Positions 1 to 8,457 of a DNA stretch of 41,494 nt are shown here, piece after piece; position 1 is the first letter of the stretch; every line of letters begins with the position of its first letter. The notes beneath the pieces were generated by a model that ran no database searches, was not told the DNA's origin, and saw only the letters and a program-made list of their open reading frames with translations. A program made the position numbers and the translations under genes. The DNA is from Phycisphaerae bacterium (lineage in GTDB: Bacteria; Planctomycetota; Phycisphaerae; UBA1845; JAFGLZ01), in the NCBI GenBank assembly GCA_016927755.1, contig JAFGLZ010000123.1, positions 1-41,494 on the forward strand, read 5' to 3'.

Positions 1-722
1 AAGTCGAACACCGCGTGGCGATTGGGCAGCGAGAACTCGACCATGGCGGTGGCGGGGACGTCGACCCGCTTGGTGGGCACGATGCTGTTGTGGTTGATCC
101 AGGCGACGACCTTCTTGGGCTCGCCCATGATCCATCGCGCGAGCGACCAGAGGTGGTATCCGTGGTCGAAGACGACGGGTCCGCCGCCGCACCGGTCGTG
201 CCTGAGCCGCCAGAGCCACGCGCTGAGCGGCACCTTCCATCCGCCCTTGATGTCACCGCCGTTGTAGTGGAGGCGCATCATGGTGGGCTCGCCGATCCGG
301 CCGGTGTCGATGAGGTGCTTGGCCGCGACGTATGGGGGGTAGAAGACGAACTGCTCGTAGACGCGAAGCCGGACCTCGGCGCGTCGGGCGGCGTCGATCA
401 TCTCGTCGCATTCGGCGACGCTGTGTGCCATTGGCTTCTGGACGGAGACGTGCTTGCCGGCCAGCGCGGCCGCGACGGTCATGTCGCGGTGGAGGTCGTG
501 CGGCAGGAGGATTTCGACCATCTCGACGTCGGGGTCGGCCAGGAGGTCTTCCGCCTTCGTGTAGACCTTCTTGACGTTCCACTCGGCGGCCCGCTGCTTG
601 GCGAGGTCGGCGTCTCGATCGCAGACGGCGACGACATGGGCGTGGCGCTGGCCTTCGTATCCGCGGATGTGGAGGGTGCTGATTCGTCCGCATCCAAGGA
701 ATCCGACTCCGATCGGCTTCAT
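1..722 (-). CDS. Gfo/Idh/MocA family oxidoreductase (3' end outside window)
   Basis: Predicted NAD(P)-dependent oxidoreductase acting on a sugar or sugar derivative in the cytoplasm. The protein begins MKPIGVGFLGCGRIS, a Rossmann nucleotide-binding start (GxGxxG type), and continues with a strand ending in CDRD and the EKP-like motif in the form VQKPMAH, as in this family. The ATG at 722 is preceded by GGAGGAG at a good distance, which fixes the start. About 240 residues are visible and no stop occurs before base 1, so the C-terminal part is missing. It lies 22 bases after the APH-like kinase gene and is probably the last of three co-transcribed genes. The Lys of the EKP motif is present while the Glu is Gln. 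The substrate cannot be told from sequence. Confidence 0.9.
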   Translation of the reverse strand, partial: MKPIGVGFLGCGRISTLHIRGYEGQRHAHVVAVCDRDADLAKQRAAEWNVKKVYTKAEDLLADPDVEMVEILLPHDLHRDMTVAAALAGKHVSVQKPMAHSVAECDEMIDAARRAEVRLRVYEQFVFYPPYVAAKHLIDTGRIGEPTMMRLHYNGGDIKGGWKVPLSAWLWRLRHDRCGGGPVVFDHGYHLWSLARWIMGEPKKVVAWINHNSIVPTKRVDVPATAMVEFSLPNRHAVFD

Positions 723-744
723 CAGGTCTCCTCCGAGGGGGCGG

Positions 745-1782
745 TTACGCCCAAGTGCTCAGGCGCTCGACCGCCCTGGCGTATCTTAGCAGTTTCTGCG
801 GCATGGGCGTGTTGGCGACCATGGCCAGGCTGAAGTAGGCATCGAGCACGGCGCCGGCGGCCTCGCTGGGGCCGGTGAGGGCGTCCATCGCCGAGAGGAC
901 GCGACTGCCGAGCTCGAGACGGTGGAGCCCGTCGATCACGGGATCGTCTTTCGACCAGGCGTAGTCGATCCGCGGCAGGTTGGAGGCCGGATCGGCGGTG
1001 AGCTGGAACGCGCCGTGACGCAGGGCGTACAACTCGCCCGATAGCCACGAGGCGAACTTGACTCGATCGAACAACACAGGGCCCGAATCGACGCCGGCGA
1101 CGCTGACCGGGTCGATCAGGCGGATTGCCGGCGGATCGGGGCGGTACAAGACGTTTTCGTAGAAGAGGTCGCCGTGCAAGCGAACGCTGGCTCCGCGGTC
1201 GAACTGGCGGCGGGGCAGGTCGTCGGCTCGGGCGGTTGGGAGCGTTCGCTTCAGGTTTGCCTGGGGGGCTCCATTGACGACGATCTGGTCGGGTCGGGCG
1301 TAGGGCGCGAGGTCCTGGTCGGTGAGGGCGAGGTCAAGGACCTGGCTCATGACGGGCCAGACGAGGCGGTCGGGGTCGAAGGGCTCGCCGGGAAGACGGT
1401 AGAGGCCCTCGCAGAGGGCGTCGATCAGCAGGGCTTGGATTCGGTCGGCGTCGAAGGGGGTCAGTCTTCGCTGGGCCAGCAACGAGCGGACGTCGGTGAA
1501 TCCGTCGAGGTATTCCATGTCGAACCAGAGAGGCGTGGCGTCGGGGGGCGGGTCGGACAGCAGCTCCTGGCACTGGTCGAGGACGGTGACGAACGGGGGG
1601 CGCAGCGACTGGGGCAGTCCGCGGAGGTATTGCCATTCCTTAATGAGCACGTTGCGGGCCCAGGGGGCGTCCAGGCGGTGCAGCTCCTTGCGGACGCGAT
1701 ACTCACCGCTCACCGAGATGAGCAGGACGTTCTCCCACCAGCCGTTTTGAAGCGGTCGGACGACGTGGCAGCCGGGGGTCAT
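745..1782 (-). CDS. APH/choline-kinase-like phosphotransferase, 345 aa
   Basis: Predicted small-molecule kinase of the aminoglycoside phosphotransferase superfamily. The catalytic loop HGDLFYENVL is at residues 203-212 (Asp205 as base, Asn210 for metal) and the DFG-equivalent is LIDP at 222-225. The N-terminal lobe is less clear: Lys49 in NVLIKEW is a possible ATP-binding lysine. The ATG overlaps the stop of the upstream lipoprotein gene by four bases (ATGA), so the two are probably translationally coupled, and a Gfo/Idh gene follows after 22 bases. The neighbours hint at sugar metabolism rather than antibiotic resistance, but this is inference; the substrate is unknown. Confidence 0.75.
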   Translation of the reverse strand: MTPGCHVVRPLQNGWWENVLLISVSGEYRVRKELHRLDAPWARNVLIKEWQYLRGLPQSLRPPFVTVLDQCQELLSDPPPDATPLWFDMEYLDGFTDVRSLLAQRRLTPFDADRIQALLIDALCEGLYRLPGEPFDPDRLVWPVMSQVLDLALTDQDLAPYARPDQIVVNGAPQANLKRTLPTARADDLPRRQFDRGASVRLHGDLFYENVLYRPDPPAIRLIDPVSVAGVDSGPVLFDRVKFASWLSGELYALRHGAFQLTADPASNLPRIDYAWSKDDPVIDGLHRLELGSRVLSAMDALTGPSEAAGAVLDAYFSLAMVANTPMPQKLLRYARAVERLSTWA

Positions 1783-2411
1783 GGCTTCTTTCCCGAGTCG
1801 ATGGGGCCGAGCCCGGTGCCGGGCAGCGCTTCGCCGGGGTCGGTCTTGGTGGGCGGGCGGCTCATTCCGATCAGCGCACGGACGTCGCCGGCCTTGGCCT
1901 CCTCGAAGTCGGTGACCTCGAGGGGGGAGACGATGGCGGTGAATTCGCCGTCCACGAGCGAATCGTCGGCGCAGTGGAAGGCGATCTTGCCCTGGCGGCG
2001 CATTCCTCCGCCGAAGGCCACGCCGGTCAGCTCGATGGTTCCCTTAGTGAAGAGCGTCTTGCCGGCGAACCGACCGGTCGCTTGAATCAGAAAACCCGCG
2101 ACCTTCTCGCCGTTCGGTAGCGGATCGCCGATTCGGATGGGCTTTGACTGCGTGCCGGGCACGCGAAGATAGATGAAGAACTGTCGATCGCCCGCGCGGG
2201 CGCCGGGCAGCGGGAACATGAGGACTAGGCGCTCGACCCCGGGGACGTCATCCGAGACATACGCCCAGGCGCTACTCAGGCGGACCACGTCCTGCGGCGG
2301 CGTCAGCTTGGCCTGGATGATCCTCAGCTCGGCCTTCGTGGCGCAACCGGCCTGCGTCATCAGGACGGCGACCAGCGCGGCCGCCACCAGTCTCCGGCGG
2401 ATGTATCCCAT
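1779..2411 (-). CDS. Putative lipoprotein of unknown function, 210 aa
   Basis: I do not recognise a family. From the ATG at 2411 the protein starts MGYIRRRLVAAALVAVL, a basic n-region and a hydrophobic core, followed by TQAGC, an imperfect lipobox with Cys23 as the likely lipidated residue. The rest looks like a beta-rich periplasmic domain ending in a Lys/Pro tail. A GGAGG lies 11 bases upstream of this ATG; a start six codons further up is possible. It heads a run with the APH-like kinase (4-base overlap) and the Gfo/Idh gene. It is transcribed divergently from cinA with 118 bases between the two starts. Confidence 0.7.
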   Translation of the reverse strand: MGYIRRRLVAAALVAVLMTQAGCATKAELRIIQAKLTPPQDVVRLSSAWAYVSDDVPGVERLVLMFPLPGARAGDRQFFIYLRVPGTQSKPIRIGDPLPNGEKVAGFLIQATGRFAGKTLFTKGTIELTGVAFGGGMRRQGKIAFHCADDSLVDGEFTAIVSPLEVTDFEEAKAGDVRALIGMSRPPTKTDPGEALPGTGLGPIDSGKKP

Positions 2412-2436
2412 GGATCTTCGAGCCTCCATGCGCAGG

Positions 2437-2463
2437 ATTCTATCATCACTTAGCGAGGGACAA
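2437..2463 (-). promoter_or_regulatory. Candidate sigma70-type promoter for the lipoprotein operon
   Basis: On the minus strand TTGTCC (2463-2458) is followed after 15 bases by TAGAAT (2442-2437), which matches five of six bases of TATAAT. The short spacer weakens the call. It lies 26 bases before the chosen ATG at 2411. Confidence 0.35.
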
Positions 2464-2529
2464 CACTGTCGGGACCGTGCCGGCCGAGGCCCTTGGTTCG
2501 GCGCCGGCGACCTGATACGCTCAGCCATC

Positions 2530-3825
2530 ATGAAAGCCATAATCATCAGCATCGGAGACGAGCTGCTCCTGGGACGAACGGTCGATACCAACTCCGCTTG
2601 GCTATCGCAGCAGTTGGCGGGTTTGGGCGCGACGATCCTGGCCCATGTGACGGTGGGGGACGATCAGGCCGAGACCCGCGACGCGATCGACCAGGCCGCC
2701 CGCCGGGCGGACTGGGTCTTGGTGAGCGGCGGGCTCGGGCCCACGCCGGACGACCTGACGCGCGAGGCCCTGGCCGAGGCCCTGGGCGCTCCGCTGGAGC
2801 TTCGCGAGGAGTTCGTCGAGCAGATCGCGGGCTTCTTCCGGCGGTTCGGCAAGGAGATGCCGGAGCGGAACAAGGTCCAGGCGATGTTTCCCATCGGCTC
2901 GACGGCGATCGAGAATACTTGCGGGACGGCGCCGGGCGTTCAGGCGAGGCTGCACGACGCCGAGGTCTTCGTGATGCCGGGGGTGCCGCGCGAGATGAAG
3001 ATCATGTTCGAGCGTGACGCGGTGCCGCAGCTCTCGGCGCGATCGGGCGGGAAGGTCATCCTGACGGAGACGCTTTGGACGTTCGGGCAGGGCGAGTCGA
3101 CGGTGGCGGCTCGGATCGCGGACCTGATGGAGCGAGGACGGAACCCAGCCGTGGGGACGACGGCCTACGATGCGAAGATCGGCGTTCGGATCTTCTCGGG
3201 CGGGAACACGCGAGCCGAGGCCGAGCGGTTGCTCGAAGCGACGGCCGATGAGATACGCGCGCGGCTGGGCGCGCTCGTTTACGGTCGGGGTGAGGAGACG
3301 CTGGCGGACGCCGTTGGGGTGCTCCTCCGCGAGCGGGGTCAGACGGTGGCGACGGCGGAGTCTTGCACGGGGGGGTTGATCGCCAAGACGCTGACGGACG
3401 TGTCCGGCAGCAGCGCCTACTTCCTGAGCGGGGTGGTGACGTACTCGAACGCGGCCAAGACGGCGTTGTTGGGGGTGCCGGCGGACCTGATCGCCGAGCA
3501 TGGAGCTGTGTCCTCCGAAGTCGCCGAGGCGATGGTGATCGGGTGCCGCGGCCGCGCCGGCGCCGACTGGGCCCTTGCGACCACGGGCATTGCCGGCCCC
3601 ACGGGCGGGACGGCGGAGAAGCCGGTGGGCTTGGTCTATGTCGGCTTGGACGGTCCGGACGGGTGCCAGGTTCGGGAGTATCGACTGGGTGAGCATCTCG
3701 GGCGGGATGACGTCAGGAGCCGCTCGCGGTGGGCGGCGTTGAGCTTGCTGCGGCTCTGTCTGCTGGGCGAGAAGATCGATTCGACCTGGTCGCGCGTCCC
3801 CAGGCCGTGCGGCGGAACCGGATGA
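2530..3825 (+). CDS. cinA: CinA family protein / nicotinamide-nucleotide amidase, 431 aa
   Basis: CinA combines an N-terminal COG1058/MoCF-type domain with a C-terminal deamidase that hydrolyses NMN to nicotinate mononucleotide in pyridine nucleotide salvage. The N-terminal domain shows GDELLLGRTVDTNS near residue 9 and GGLGPTPDDLT near residue 66. The C-terminal domain carries AESCTGG with the nucleophilic Ser, the segment SGVVTYSN, and TGIAGPTGG. Length matches full-length CinA (about 410-430 residues). The ATG at 2530 begins MKAIIISIGDELLLG, the conserved family start; no clear ribosome-binding site precedes it. TGATAC at 2512-2517 is so close that a short or absent leader is possible. It is transcribed divergently from the lipoprotein operon. 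Confidence 0.95.
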   Translation: MKAIIISIGDELLLGRTVDTNSAWLSQQLAGLGATILAHVTVGDDQAETRDAIDQAARRADWVLVSGGLGPTPDDLTREALAEALGAPLELREEFVEQIAGFFRRFGKEMPERNKVQAMFPIGSTAIENTCGTAPGVQARLHDAEVFVMPGVPREMKIMFERDAVPQLSARSGGKVILTETLWTFGQGESTVAARIADLMERGRNPAVGTTAYDAKIGVRIFSGGNTRAEAERLLEATADEIRARLGALVYGRGEETLADAVGVLLRERGQTVATAESCTGGLIAKTLTDVSGSSAYFLSGVVTYSNAAKTALLGVPADLIAEHGAVSSEVAEAMVIGCRGRAGADWALATTGIAGPTGGTAEKPVGLVYVGLDGPDGCQVREYRLGEHLGRDDVRSRSRWAALSLLRLCLLGEKIDSTWSRVPRPCGGTG

Positions 3826-3856
3826 GTCGCGGTCCGCGCTCGATGGCCTTTGCGCT

Positions 3857-3884
3857 TTGACTCGCACGAACGGCATCCTAAGAT
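3857..3884 (+). promoter_or_regulatory. Candidate sigma70-type promoter before the radical SAM gene
   Basis: TTGACT (3857-3862), a 16-base spacer and TAAGAT (3879-3884) lie in the 186-base gap after cinA. The -35 matches five of six consensus bases. The remaining 127 bases to the ATG at 4012 would be a long leader. Confidence 0.45.
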
Positions 3885-4011
3885 AGTGTGTGCTTCGGCA
3901 TCGCGTTGCGCTGGGAGGCGGAGAAGGCTTGCCGACCGCTCCCGGGAGGACTGTCGGAAGGATCGATGCCGATCGGGTCCTTGACGTTCGCCGAGTCTCG
4001 AGGGAGCGGCC

Positions 4012-5514
4012 ATGCGAGTCGCTTTGGTCTTCAATCCGTTCAGCTACAAGCTCCACGAGGAGAACCTGCGGATCGTCCAGCGTTACTTCGGGCTGTTCCC
4101 GCCGCTGAGCCTGACGTGGGTGGCCGCTATCGCGGAGCGGGCCGGGCACGAGGTCATCATCGTCGACGCCCGTACGCTCCAACTGACCAAGGAAGACGTC
4201 TACGACCGTCTGCGCGAGTTCCGGCCCGACGTCCTGGGCTTCATGATGACGACGTACATGTTCCGCGAGACGCTCGAGTGGGTCCGGTTCCTCAAGGAGC
4301 GTCTCAAGGTGCCGGTCATGGTCGGCGGATACAACCTGCGGGTTTACCCGACGGAATCAGTCACGCCGGAGGAGATCGACTTCGGTTGCGTCAACTCGGC
4401 CCTGCATACGGTGCCCGCGTTGCTCCGGGAGCTCGAGACGGACCGCAACTTCGGCGACGTGCCCGGGCTCGTCTACAAGGACGACGGCAAGATCCTTGTG
4501 ACCGACGGCGTCGAGGAGGACTTCGATGACTATCCCTTCCCCGCCCGGCACCTGTTGCCCAACGAGCTTTACGCTGAGTTCCCCACGGAGCGCAAGAATT
4601 TCACCGTGATGGTCACGAGCAAGGGCTGCCCGCGCTCGTGCGGCTTCTGTGAGGCGGGTCGGACCACGTACAATCCGCGAAAGCCCGAGACCGTCGTCGC
4701 TGAGATGGAGGAGTGCTATCACAAGCACGGCGTCCGCGAGATCGACGTGTTTGACTATGAGTTCCTGATCCACCGGAAGCGTACCGAGGAGATCCTCGAT
4801 CTGATGATCGCCAAGAAGCTGGACCTGACCTGGGCGTGCCGCGCCCGGATCGACTCGGTCGACCCGGACCTGCTGGCCAAGATGAAGGCCTCGGGCTGCA
4901 GCCGGGTGTACTTCGGCATCGAGTCGGGGGACCAGGACACGCTGGATCGGGTCAACAAGGGCATCACCATCGAGCAGATCCGCCGCACGATCGGCTGGTG
5001 CAAGGATTATGGCATCAAGGCGCTCGGGTTCTTCCTCGTCGGCGTGCCGGGCGAGACGCGGCAGAGCGTCAAGCGGCTGGTGAAGTTCGCCAAGAGCCTC
5101 GACCTGGAATACGTGCAGTTCAGCAAGCTGACGGCCAAGCCGCTGACGCCCCTGTGGCAGGACATGGTCGCTGAGCAGGGGTATGACTATTGGCGGGAGT
5201 ACATCCTCGGCAACGTCGAGGAGCGGCCGCTGCCCAGGCCGTGGACTGATCTGAGCAACGAGGAGATCGACGAGCTGGCCAAGTGGGCGTACGTCAAGTA
5301 CCACTCTCGGCTGAGCTTCCTGATCAAGTCGACGTTTCGCGTGCGATCCTTCGACGAGTTTCGCCGGAAGTTCTACGCCTTCATGGAAATGGTCTTCCGG
5401 CAGGAGAAAGTCTCCGAGGCCGCGCCGGACTTCGTCGCCTTCAACGAGAACGCCGATGAGGTCCGACAGCGATTCACGTCGCAGTACCAGCGCTCGCCGC
5501 GGCTGCCTCCGTAA
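4012..5514 (+). CDS. B12-binding-type radical SAM protein, 500 aa
   Basis: Predicted radical SAM enzyme of the B12-binding-domain class, with a [4Fe-4S] cluster that cleaves S-adenosylmethionine. Residues 1-170 form a Rossmann-like domain with the typical segments PPLSLTWVAAIAERAGHEV and VMVGGYN; I see no DxHxxG motif, so cobalamin may not be bound by the usual histidine. The cluster motif is CPRSCGFC with Cys206, Cys210 and Cys213. YFGIESGDQDTLDRVNKG near 302-319 and FFLVGVPGETRQS further on are typical radical SAM barrel strands. The C-terminal 100 residues are helical. The start has GAGGGAG just upstream. The next gene on the strand encodes an LPG-synthase-TM-like membrane protein, so a lipid substrate is conceivable but unproven. 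Confidence 0.88.
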   Translation: MRVALVFNPFSYKLHEENLRIVQRYFGLFPPLSLTWVAAIAERAGHEVIIVDARTLQLTKEDVYDRLREFRPDVLGFMMTTYMFRETLEWVRFLKERLKVPVMVGGYNLRVYPTESVTPEEIDFGCVNSALHTVPALLRELETDRNFGDVPGLVYKDDGKILVTDGVEEDFDDYPFPARHLLPNELYAEFPTERKNFTVMVTSKGCPRSCGFCEAGRTTYNPRKPETVVAEMEECYHKHGVREIDVFDYEFLIHRKRTEEILDLMIAKKLDLTWACRARIDSVDPDLLAKMKASGCSRVYFGIESGDQDTLDRVNKGITIEQIRRTIGWCKDYGIKALGFFLVGVPGETRQSVKRLVKFAKSLDLEYVQFSKLTAKPLTPLWQDMVAEQGYDYWREYILGNVEERPLPRPWTDLSNEEIDELAKWAYVKYHSRLSFLIKSTFRVRSFDEFRRKFYAFMEMVFRQEKVSEAAPDFVAFNENADEVRQRFTSQYQRSPRLPP

Positions 5515-5675
5515 TCCTGAACGATTCGAGACCCGATGTCCGCCCGATTGGCTCCGTCGCGCGCGGCGGGTGGCCGGGGATTGGGCGGTCGACCCCCAAG
5601 CCGCTGTCGGCGGAGCAAGAATCGCGAGCGGGCTTGACCGCTCGGCCTGTCCCGGCATACTGTTCCGCGGGTCAA

Positions 5676-6716
5676 ATGGTCCGCGCGACGGACGCTACCC
5701 CTGGAGCCCACGACATCATCGAACCAGCCCCGCCGACTGTCGCCGAAGACCTGCCGCCGTCGCCTCGGCGTCGCGTGCTGCGCGCCGTTCAATCCTGCAT
5801 GTTGCTGTTGGTCCCGCTGGGCATCTACTGGATGCTCTTTCGCCAGATGGGCTTCGCCGAGACGCTCGACCAGATCCGCCAGGCGCGGCTTTGGCCCCTG
5901 CTGGTCGCTACCGGGGCGTCGCTCGTCGCTTCGGTCGTGATGAACGCGTACGTCTGGCAGCGGATCCTCGCGGCCATGGGCATCCGCCTGACGTTCGCCC
6001 GAGCGGTCTTCGCGGAGAACGCCTCGCTGCCGCTGCGGATGCTCCTGCCGGCCAAGTCGGGCGAGATCTTCAAGGCCATGTACGTTAGGAGCGTCGGGCT
6101 GAGCGGACTGAGCCAGGGCCTCGGGTCGGTGATGTTCCACAAGGTCGTCAACATCATCGCCCTGATGCTCCTGTCGCTGCCGACGGTCATGACCGCGACG
6201 GGATCGGCCGCCAGGAAGCTCCTGATCCTGCTGGCGATCTCGCTGTGGATCTATCTCTGGCCGAGGACGGTCCAGTCGCTGACCGACCGCTTCAGCCGTC
6301 CGCTGCCCGAACGGTTTCGCAACGCGCTGCGCAGGGTCGTGGGGGCGCTGGGTGACACGTCCCTCGCACGCAAGCTCGGCCTCTTGGCGCTGGCCGTCGT
6401 GTTTCAGTCGGCGCATTTGCTGTCGGTGGTGATGATCTTCCGCAGCCTGGGCATCGAGGTGCCCTTCGTCGCCGTCTGCGCCTACGTTCCGGTGTGCGTT
6501 CTGGCGGGGATCGTTCCCATCGCCCTGTACGGCCTGGGCACGCGGGAAGCCGCGTTCGTCTTCTTCTTCGCGCCGTATATGGGCGAGTCACAGGCCATGG
6601 CCTCGGCGCTCATGTTCACGGGCATCCAGTTCCTCCTGCCGGTCCTCGTCGGCTCGACGATGACTTGGCCGTTCGCCAAGACGGTCTTGAGACGTCAGAA
6701 TACGGCTGGTGGGTAA
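5676..6716 (+). CDS. LPG-synthase-TM/UPF0104-like integral membrane protein, 346 aa
   Basis: A polytopic inner-membrane protein resembling the flippase-like region of lysylphosphatidylglycerol synthases. After a Pro-rich N-terminus of about 40 residues, hydrophobic segments recur through the chain. Family-like features are ENASLPLRMLLPAKSGEIFKAM (an amphipathic loop with PxKxGE) and the late GLGTREAAFVFFF. It lacks the C-terminal aminoacyl-transferase domain of MprF, so lipid or sugar-lipid flipping is more likely than lysine transfer. The ATG at 5676 was preferred; an in-frame TTG at 5634 would add 14 residues, but TTGACC there plus CATACT at 5656-5661 also look like a weak promoter. It follows the radical SAM gene by 161 bases. 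Confidence 0.75.
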   Translation: MVRATDATPGAHDIIEPAPPTVAEDLPPSPRRRVLRAVQSCMLLLVPLGIYWMLFRQMGFAETLDQIRQARLWPLLVATGASLVASVVMNAYVWQRILAAMGIRLTFARAVFAENASLPLRMLLPAKSGEIFKAMYVRSVGLSGLSQGLGSVMFHKVVNIIALMLLSLPTVMTATGSAARKLLILLAISLWIYLWPRTVQSLTDRFSRPLPERFRNALRRVVGALGDTSLARKLGLLALAVVFQSAHLLSVVMIFRSLGIEVPFVAVCAYVPVCVLAGIVPIALYGLGTREAAFVFFFAPYMGESQAMASALMFTGIQFLLPVLVGSTMTWPFAKTVLRRQNTAGG

Positions 6717-6821
6717 GGCGTTCCCCAAGGCGTGGTCGCCGGGCTATGATGATCGCGGCTTGGCCTTCAGCCAAGGCGATTGCCGTGGTCGAGCATTCAG
6801 ACCGATTGGGATTTGCTCGCT

Positions 6822-7280
6822 ATGATCTTGTCGAAACCAGACGAATACGGTCCCCCCGACGTGCGATTCTGCGGACTCAGCGTGTGGGTCCTTCGGAGAG
6901 AACTTGAGGATTCCGACGATTACTGGGACGGCAACTGGCTCCACGTCGTTGCCCGGTATGCGTCCGACGGCGCCGAAGCCTGGACTAGCGGTCCCATCAT
7001 GCACGTGGCCGAGCTGAAGCAATGGTGCGAGCAACTCGAACAGCTTCACCAGAATCTGGAAGGCGTCGCTGAGATGCGATGCATGGAGCCGAATCTATCC
7101 GCGCGGGTGACGCTCGACGCGTTGGGACGCGGCAGCTTTGAAGTCGGCATCACGCGCGATCCCGAGGAGGAGCGTCACACGTTCACTTGCCGGATGGATC
7201 AGTCCTACCTGCCGGACGTCATCAGATCGATCGAGGTCCTGCTGGAGCGCTATCCAATCAAGGGCGAGCCGCCGTCTTGA
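6822..7280 (+). CDS. Small soluble protein resembling WapI-family immunity proteins, 152 aa
   Basis: No signal peptide or membrane segment is seen. The order of motifs resembles WapI-type immunity proteins: a strand leading into DDYWDGNWLHV, a helix with LKQWCEQLEQL, then EPNLSARV and a C-terminal helix ending LLERYPI. Such proteins usually protect against a contact-dependent toxin, yet no toxin gene lies nearby, so it may be an orphan or a domesticated relative. The start is uncertain: a TTG at 6780 would add 14 residues, but the ATG at 6822 starts closer to the conserved part. It sits between the membrane protein gene and ribokinase on the same strand. The family assignment rests on remembered pattern only. 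Confidence 0.55.
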   Translation: MILSKPDEYGPPDVRFCGLSVWVLRRELEDSDDYWDGNWLHVVARYASDGAEAWTSGPIMHVAELKQWCEQLEQLHQNLEGVAEMRCMEPNLSARVTLDALGRGSFEVGITRDPEEERHTFTCRMDQSYLPDVIRSIEVLLERYPIKGEPPS

Positions 7281-7395
7281 TGAGGCGGCTTGTGCGACGG
7301 ATGTCGTATGCCCTCCACACGCAGGGCCGCGACTATTGCCGCCGGTCGGATCATCCACGAGAATGCCGCCATCTCGATTCGCGGAGTCACTCAAG

Positions 7396-8316
7396 ATGGC
7401 CTTGTCAGATCGTCCTTGTGTCGTGGTCGTAGGCAGCATCAACATGGACCTGGTTGCGCGGAGCGATCGCGTTCCGGCTCCGGGCGAGACCGTGCTGGGC
7501 GGGGACTTCCAGACGATCCCGGGCGGCAAGGGCGCCAACCAGGCCGTCGCCGTGGCCAGGCTGGGGGCCAGGTGCTCGATGATCGGGCGGATCGGTGACG
7601 ACGCTTTCGGGAAGCGGATGGTGGCCGGGCTATCCGAGGACGGCGTCAACACGGACCACATCCTAACCACGCCTGGAATTGCCAGCGGCGTGGCCTTGAT
7701 CGTGGTGGATGCGTCGGGCCAGAACGCGATCTGCGTGGCCAGCGGCGCGAACTACGCCGTTACCCCGGCCGACGTCAACGCGGCCGAGGACGCCTTCGCC
7801 GCCGCCGACGTCTGCCTGGTCCAGTTGGAGCTTCCGCTGCCGACGGTCATCCACGCGCTGCGCGTCTGCCGGCGTCACAACGTCGAGGCCATCCTGGACC
7901 CGGCGCCCGCTCCCGCGAACCCCACGCCCGATCTGTTCAAGGCCGACATCCTCTCGCCGAACGAGAGCGAGGCGGAGATGCTGCTGGGCAGTCCCGGCTT
8001 GTCACACGACTCTGAGGCGACGGCCAGGGCGCTGGCAGCCAAGGGCGCTCGCGAGGTCGTGCTGAAGCTCAGCGGGCGCGGCGCGGGGGTGCTGGCCGAC
8101 GGCAAGTTCGAGTTGATCCCCGGCCGCCCGGTCGACGTCGTGGACTCGACGGCGGCGGGCGACGCCTTCACGGCCGCATTGGCCGTGGCCCGAGCTCGAC
8201 ACCGGCCGCTGGTCGAGGCGACGCGGTTCGCCAACGCCGCAGGCGCGCTGGCCTGCACGAAGTTCGGCGCCCAGCCGTCGATGCCGACGGCGAAGGAAGT
8301 CAGCGCGTTGCTTTGA
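7396..8316 (+). CDS. rbsK: Ribokinase, PfkB family, 306 aa
   Basis: Phosphorylates D-ribose, or a similar sugar, with ATP in the cytoplasm. The N-terminus has VVGSINMDLV and GGKGANQAVAVARLGA, the two sugar-binding signatures of ribokinase. LSPNESEAEMLLG supplies the NxxE motif, and STAAGDAFTAAL contains the catalytic Asp of the AGDxF anion-hole motif. Length equals that of the E. coli enzyme (about 309). The ATG at 7396 has GGAG nine bases upstream. Expected monovalent-cation residues near the C-terminus are not obvious. No ribose transporter gene is next to it. It is convergent with the parvulin lipoprotein gene, with 141 bases between them. Confidence 0.88.
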   Translation: MALSDRPCVVVVGSINMDLVARSDRVPAPGETVLGGDFQTIPGGKGANQAVAVARLGARCSMIGRIGDDAFGKRMVAGLSEDGVNTDHILTTPGIASGVALIVVDASGQNAICVASGANYAVTPADVNAAEDAFAAADVCLVQLELPLPTVIHALRVCRRHNVEAILDPAPAPANPTPDLFKADILSPNESEAEMLLGSPGLSHDSEATARALAAKGAREVVLKLSGRGAGVLADGKFELIPGRPVDVVDSTAAGDAFTAALAVARARHRPLVEATRFANAAGALACTKFGAQPSMPTAKEVSALL

Positions 8317-8457
8317 GTCCGCGGAGGGGAACAACGGCAGCGGACACGAATTCCCCCTCGAATCCACCTACGAAAAAGTGGGTTGCCCTGCCGGCGTCGT
8401 GTCGGGTGAGGTCCCGTCCAGACAAGCTTGGAGGATCCCGTCTTCTGCCCACTGGGG

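Noticed and set aside
745..1782. Antibiotic-resistance aminoglycoside phosphotransferase
   Set aside because: Only the general superfamily catalytic loop matches, and the gene lies in a metabolic-looking operon without mobile elements.
2602..4182. A 526-codon minus-strand frame across cinA and into the radical SAM gene
   Set aside because: It crosses two well-supported genes and a promoter region and has no recognisable domain.
8317..8457. tRNA-like sequence with CTCGAATCC near 8367
   Set aside because: Only a T-arm-like fragment is seen; no acceptor, D or anticodon stems can be built around it.
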